NCBI RefSeq assembly: GCF_000744785.1
Contig: NZ_JQMO01000003.1
Location: 5,518,001-5,582,000 of the forward strand
Length of the DNA: 64,000 bases
From: Kitasatospora azatica KCTC 9699
Lineage (GTDB): Bacteria; Actinomycetota; Actinomycetes; Streptomycetales; Streptomycetaceae
Direction: 5' to 3'
A program made the translations under genes and the position numbers. The notes under the pieces are model-generated. The model was given only the letters and a program-made list of their open reading frames with translations, was not told where the DNA came from and ran no database searches. This document shows, one piece after another, positions 62,106 to 64,000 of the stretch (its first letter is position 1; every line of letters starts with the position of its first letter).

Positions 62106-62143
62106 AAGCGAGGGCCGCCCCCAGCCGGGGGCGGCCCTCGCTT
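62106..62143. terminator. Strong bidirectional terminator
   Basis: Perfect 17-base arms AAGCGAGGGCCGCCCCC and GGGGGCGGCCCTCGCTT around an AGCC loop, between the convergent P450 and MMPL genes. Confidence 0.88.
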
Positions 62144-62162
62144 GGTCGCGTCTGCCTGCCGT

Positions 62163-64000
62163 TCAGACGACCGACTGGGGCACCGGCTCGCGGGCCTCTC
62201 CGACGGCGAAGTCCGCTCCGCGGGTCGGGGGCAAGCCCTCCACGCGGTCCAGCCGCAGCCAGGAGTGGAGCCACCGCAACGGTCGTGGTGCCCACCAGGC
62301 GGCCGCGCCCAGCATCGCCATCAGCGAGGGCACCAGCAGTGCCCTCACCACGGTTGCGTCGAGCAGGACGGCGAAGGCCGCGCCGAGGCCGAGCTCCTTG
62401 ATGAAGATCAGCCGACCCAGCGCCAACGCACCCACCGCCACGAAGAACAGCGCGGCAGCAGAGGTGACGGTGGCCCCGATGTCCGCAAGCCCCTCGGCGA
62501 CCGCCTCCCGTTCACCCAGACCGGCTGCCCGCGATTCCTTGATCCGGCCCAGCAGGAAGACGTTGTAGTCGGTCGAGAGGCCGAAGGCGAGAGCGAAGAC
62601 CAGGACGGGAGTGGTGGTCTCCAGGCCGCTGTGGGCGGCGTTGCCGAGGTTTCCGTCCTGGAAGAGCCACACCAGGAATCCGAACGTGGCGCCGGTGGTG
62701 AGCAGGTTCATCAGCAGAGCAGTGAGCGGCAGCACCACCGAGCCGGAGAAGACGAAGAGCAGCAGCAGGGTCACCGCAGCCAGCACGGCGAGCGCCTCGG
62801 GCAGCCGGTCGGCGATGGTGTGCCGCTGAGCCAGGTAGTCTGCCGTCACCCCCGTGTAGCGAGCGGTGTTCGGCGTGGCCACGCCCTCCACGGCCTGCCC
62901 GGCCCGCAGCGCGGCCTGGTCCAGGGGCTTCCCGGACAGGACCGCGTCGACCTCCCAGTGCGAGGCGTCCAGCCGGAACGGCGTACCGACGGACGCGACA
63001 CCCGGCACGGCGGCGACCCGCCGCGCGTACTCGGCGAGCCCGGTCCCGTCGGAACTGTCGAGGACGGTCTGCACCGGGGTGGTGGCGGCGTGCTCGAAGT
63101 CAGTGGCGAGGCTGGCAGCCACCTGTCCGGCGCTGGTCGAGGTGGGAAGGATCGTCGGGTCGACACCGGTGAAGCGCACCCCTGTCAGTGGGAAGGCCAT
63201 GAGCAGTAGCACCACGGTCGCGACCCCCGCGAAGACCGCTGGACGTCGCATCACCCCGGTAGCCAGCCGATGCCACCGGGTGGCCCCGGCCTTCCTGGAA
63301 CCCGTCCCGCGCTGCCAGCGCCGCGGCGCCAGCGCGTTGATCCGTGATCCGAGGACGGCGAGCAGGGCGGGCAGCCCGACAAGCGCGAACAAGGCTGCCG
63401 AGACGACCGTGATGACGCCGGCCAGACCCATCGAACGGAGGTACGGCTGTGGGAAGACCATCAGCGCCGCCAGTGCGGCTGCCACGGTGAGCGCGCTGAA
63501 CAGCACGGTGCGACCCGCCGTGGTGACCGTTCGCCGCAACGCCTCGGCGCCGGGACCGTGCTCGGCCAGTTCCTCGCGGTAGCGCGTGACGATCAGCAGG
63601 CCGAAGTCGATGGACAGGCCGAGGCAGAGGGCGAAGGCGAGGTTCATCGCTCCGCTGGAGACGTGCATGAAGGTGGTGGCGATCCGCAGTCCCGCCATGG
63701 TGAGCAGCAGCGAGACGATGGAGCCCACCACCGGGACGGAGGCGGCCACCACGCCGCGGAAGACCAGGAAGAGCGCGATCAGGATGATCGGCGTGGCCAG
63801 ACCCTCACCCTTGCCCAGGTCGGTGGTGGAGACGGAGGCCACCTGAACGTGGCCGGGGGTGGCGCCGCCGAGCCAGGTACGGCCGCGCAGTTCGGGGTCG
63901 GCGGCGATGTCCTGCTGAAGCTGCTGCTCCGCGGCCTTGGTCTCCGCGTCCGACATGGGGCGGACGGCGCCGACGACCAGTGTGCTGAGTCCGTCGCGGG
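62163..64000 (-). CDS. MMPL-family RND exporter, N-terminus outside window
   Basis: About 612 residues of an MMPL (RND-type) membrane protein; the frame is open to the window edge (RDGLSTLVVGAVRP precedes a possible Met at 63956). The first membrane block with CLGLSIDFGLLIVTRYREEL, a large outer loop (about 200 residues) and the second block with LAFGLSTDYNVFLLGRIKE are both present; the G-L-S-I-D-F/Y and FGLSTDY motifs are typical of proton-relay helices. MMPL proteins export lipids or lipopeptides, matching the FAAL upstream. It is convergent with the P450 gene. Confidence 0.92.
   Translation of the reverse strand, partial: RDGLSTLVVGAVRPMSDAETKAAEQQLQQDIAADPELRGRTWLGGATPGHVQVASVSTTDLGKGEGLATPIILIALFLVFRGVVAASVPVVGSIVSLLLTMAGLRIATTFMHVSSGAMNLAFALCLGLSIDFGLLIVTRYREELAEHGPGAEALRRTVTTAGRTVLFSALTVAAALAALMVFPQPYLRSMGLAGVITVVSAALFALVGLPALLAVLGSRINALAPRRWQRGTGSRKAGATRWHRLATGVMRRPAVFAGVATVVLLLMAFPLTGVRFTGVDPTILPTSTSAGQVAASLATDFEHAATTPVQTVLDSSDGTGLAEYARRVAAVPGVASVGTPFRLDASHWEVDAVLSGKPLDQAALRAGQAVEGVATPNTARYTGVTADYLAQRHTIADRLPEALAVLAAVTLLLLFVFSGSVVLPLTALLMNLLTTGATFGFLVWLFQDGNLGNAAHSGLETTTPVLVFALAFGLSTDYNVFLLGRIKESRAAGLGEREAVAEGLADIGATVTSAAALFFVAVGALALGRLIFIKELGLGAAFAVLLDATVVRALLVPSLMAMLGAAAWWAPRPLRWLHSWLRLDRVEGLPPTRGADFAVGEAREPVPQSVV

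Overview
The window is high-GC DNA with actinomycete gene style: overlapping stop/start pairs, GTG and TTG starts, long antisense open frames, and Streptomyces-typical families such as a LAL regulator, DUF4331, a class F sortase and a MmyB-type XRE regulator. It most likely comes from a Streptomyces or Kitasatospora-like chromosome, in an accessory region. No rRNA, tRNA, CRISPR array or origin was recognised.

Region 1 (about 0.1-16.5 kb, minus strand) is a lanthipeptide gene cluster and the most striking part. In transcription order it holds a class II synthetase (LanM), a 70-residue peptide, a LAL/LuxR activator, a class IV-type lyase-kinase-cyclase (LanL-like, zinc ligands kept), an S9-type serine peptidase, seven small precursor genes sharing one leader but with different Cys-rich tails, and two ABC exporter half-proteins. 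A hairpin lies between precursors and transporters. Six of the seven precursor genes are too short to stand out as separate open frames. A cut NUDIX-type gene lies at the left end and a small Smr protein after LanM.

Region 2 (17.5-27.5 kb, plus strand) is a sugar-directed operon: GH15 glucoamylase, GMC oxidoreductase, VioB-like ferritin-fold protein, sorbitol-dehydrogenase-type small subunit, IolE-like and second xylose-isomerase-like TIM barrels, metallo-beta-lactamase-fold protein, ThDP 2-keto-acid decarboxylase and an EthD-like small protein. Four of these genes overlap by 4 bp and look translationally coupled. The chemistry can be sketched (oxidise, rearrange or dehydrate, decarboxylate) but the product is unknown.

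Region 3 (27.5-42.4 kb) is mixed: APC and NCS1 permeases, a TPR-like protein, an HTH regulator, a two-domain VOC protein, a Ser/Thr kinase, an RGARF-motif protein, and an MFS exporter divergent from its probable XRE regulator. Transposase and LacI fragments are scattered here.

Region 4 (42.6-56.3 kb) is an envelope/secretome block: a secreted papain-like protease with a C-terminally anchored partner, a PBP4-type DD-carboxypeptidase, then DUF4331 protein, class F sortase and TPR protein (overlapping genes), a lipoprotein, a His-rich NicO-type nickel/cobalt transporter and a CAP-domain protein.

Region 5 (57.1-64 kb) is the edge of another specialised-metabolite locus: alpha/beta hydrolase, fatty acyl-AMP ligase, small protein, cytochrome P450 and an MMPL exporter that runs off the window. 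Remnants of one DDE integrase family (37.3, 45.35, 56.3 and 56.9 kb) and a serine-recombinase tail (47.5 kb) sit between these blocks, suggesting assembly by repeated insertion and deletion.
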